This document shows, piece after piece, positions 5,977 through 6,089 of a DNA stretch of 6,089 bases. The notes under the pieces are model-generated. The model searched no databases and was not told the DNA's origin. It was given only the letters and a program-made list of their open reading frames with translations. The stretch spans positions 1 through 6,089 of the forward strand of contig DXVZ01000037.1 of the NCBI GenBank assembly GCA_019417125.1, written 5' to 3'. This DNA is from Phascolarctobacterium sp. (GTDB taxonomy: Bacteria > Bacillota > Negativicutes > Acidaminococcales > Acidaminococcaceae). A program made the translations under genes and the position numbers. How positions within the stretch are numbered: position 1 is the stretch's first letter; each line of letters begins with the position of its first letter.

Positions 5977-6009
5977 ACACCCGTGCTTTTAAAGCGCGGG
6001 TGTTTTTTT
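5977..6009 (+). terminator. Rho-independent terminator of the symporter gene
   Basis: A 12-bp stem (5977-5988 with 5992-6003, one G-U) rich in G/C at its base (ACACCCG/CGGGTGT) is followed by T-tract 6003-6009. It starts 16 nt after the first stop codon. Confidence 0.92.
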
Positions 6010-6034
6010 GTGCCTTGCGGCTAATAATAAAAAA

Positions 6035-6089
6035 GGGTTCTTTAACAAATCTTGGGGTCTGAGATAAAACTCAGATTCCAGGATTTTTT
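6035..6089 (+). mobile_element. Possible left end of an ISL3-type insertion sequence (cut by window edge)
   Basis: The sequence beginning GGGTTCTTTAACAAATCTTG after an A-rich tract resembles, from memory, the terminal inverted repeats of ISL3-family elements. Those start with GG-x-TCTTT, continue with an A/T stretch, and insert into AT-rich 8-bp targets. No transposase sequence and no second terminus are inside the window, so this is only a suggestion. The plain alternative is intergenic DNA with a second terminator. Confidence 0.28.
6051..6089 (+). terminator. Second terminator-like hairpin at the window edge
   Basis: CTTGGGGTCTGAG (6051-6063) pairs with CTCAGATTCCAGG (6070-6082) over 13 positions with three G-U pairs, around loop ATAAAA. 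A and six T follow up to the window end. It could back up the symporter terminator 41 nt upstream, or block read-through into a mobile element. Confidence 0.65.

Noticed and set aside
1..6089. CRISPR array, toxin-antitoxin or defence system
   Set aside because: No regularly spaced repeats, no small overlapping gene pairs of that type and no nuclease-like motifs were found on either strand.

Overview
The window is ordinary chromosomal housekeeping sequence, most likely from a Gram-negative-type Firmicute of the class Negativicutes. The clearest pointer is the gene cut by the left edge. Its product aligns by eye, segment after segment, with the fold-type III lysine/ornithine decarboxylase of Selenomonas ruminantium. 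Two small Sec-exported proteins and mid-range base composition fit the same group. The genus is not settled; Acidaminococcaceae/Phascolarctobacterium-like or Selenomonas-like are guesses.

Layout from left to right. Positions 1-594 (minus) hold the N-terminal 198 codons of a PLP-dependent basic amino acid decarboxylase, with its own promoter and Shine-Dalgarno (SD) sequence. Positions 882-2162 (minus) hold seryl-tRNA synthetase as a single gene with an extended -10 promoter and a downstream intrinsic terminator; no T-box leader is visible. A mostly featureless AT-rich stretch follows. Positions 2504-2911 (plus) hold a five-gene tRNA operon, Lys(CTT)-Glu(TTC)-Val(TAC)-Asp(GTC)-Phe(GAA). It has a near-consensus promoter and ends at a 14-bp perfect hairpin that serves as a terminator in both directions. 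Positions 4384-3009 (minus) hold a two-gene operon for small exported proteins of unknown function, 236 and 216 residues, separated by 14 nt. A divergent promoter region then leads to a DAACS/SLC1-family amino acid:cation symporter at 4647-5960 (plus), closed by an intrinsic terminator. The last 55 bases contain a second hairpin plus T-run and begin with GGGTTCTTT, which could be the terminal inverted repeat of an ISL3-type insertion sequence cut by the right edge.

The genes do not form one pathway. SerRS and the tRNAs serve translation. The decarboxylase would supply cadaverine and/or putrescine, which in some Negativicutes are linked to peptidoglycan. The symporter imports an amino acid, probably not an acidic one, judging from its binding-site residues. 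I found no CRISPR array, toxin-antitoxin pair, phage gene or defence system. The least explained parts are the exported-protein operon, the atypical symporter binding site, the mixed specificity residues of the decarboxylase and the possible IS end.
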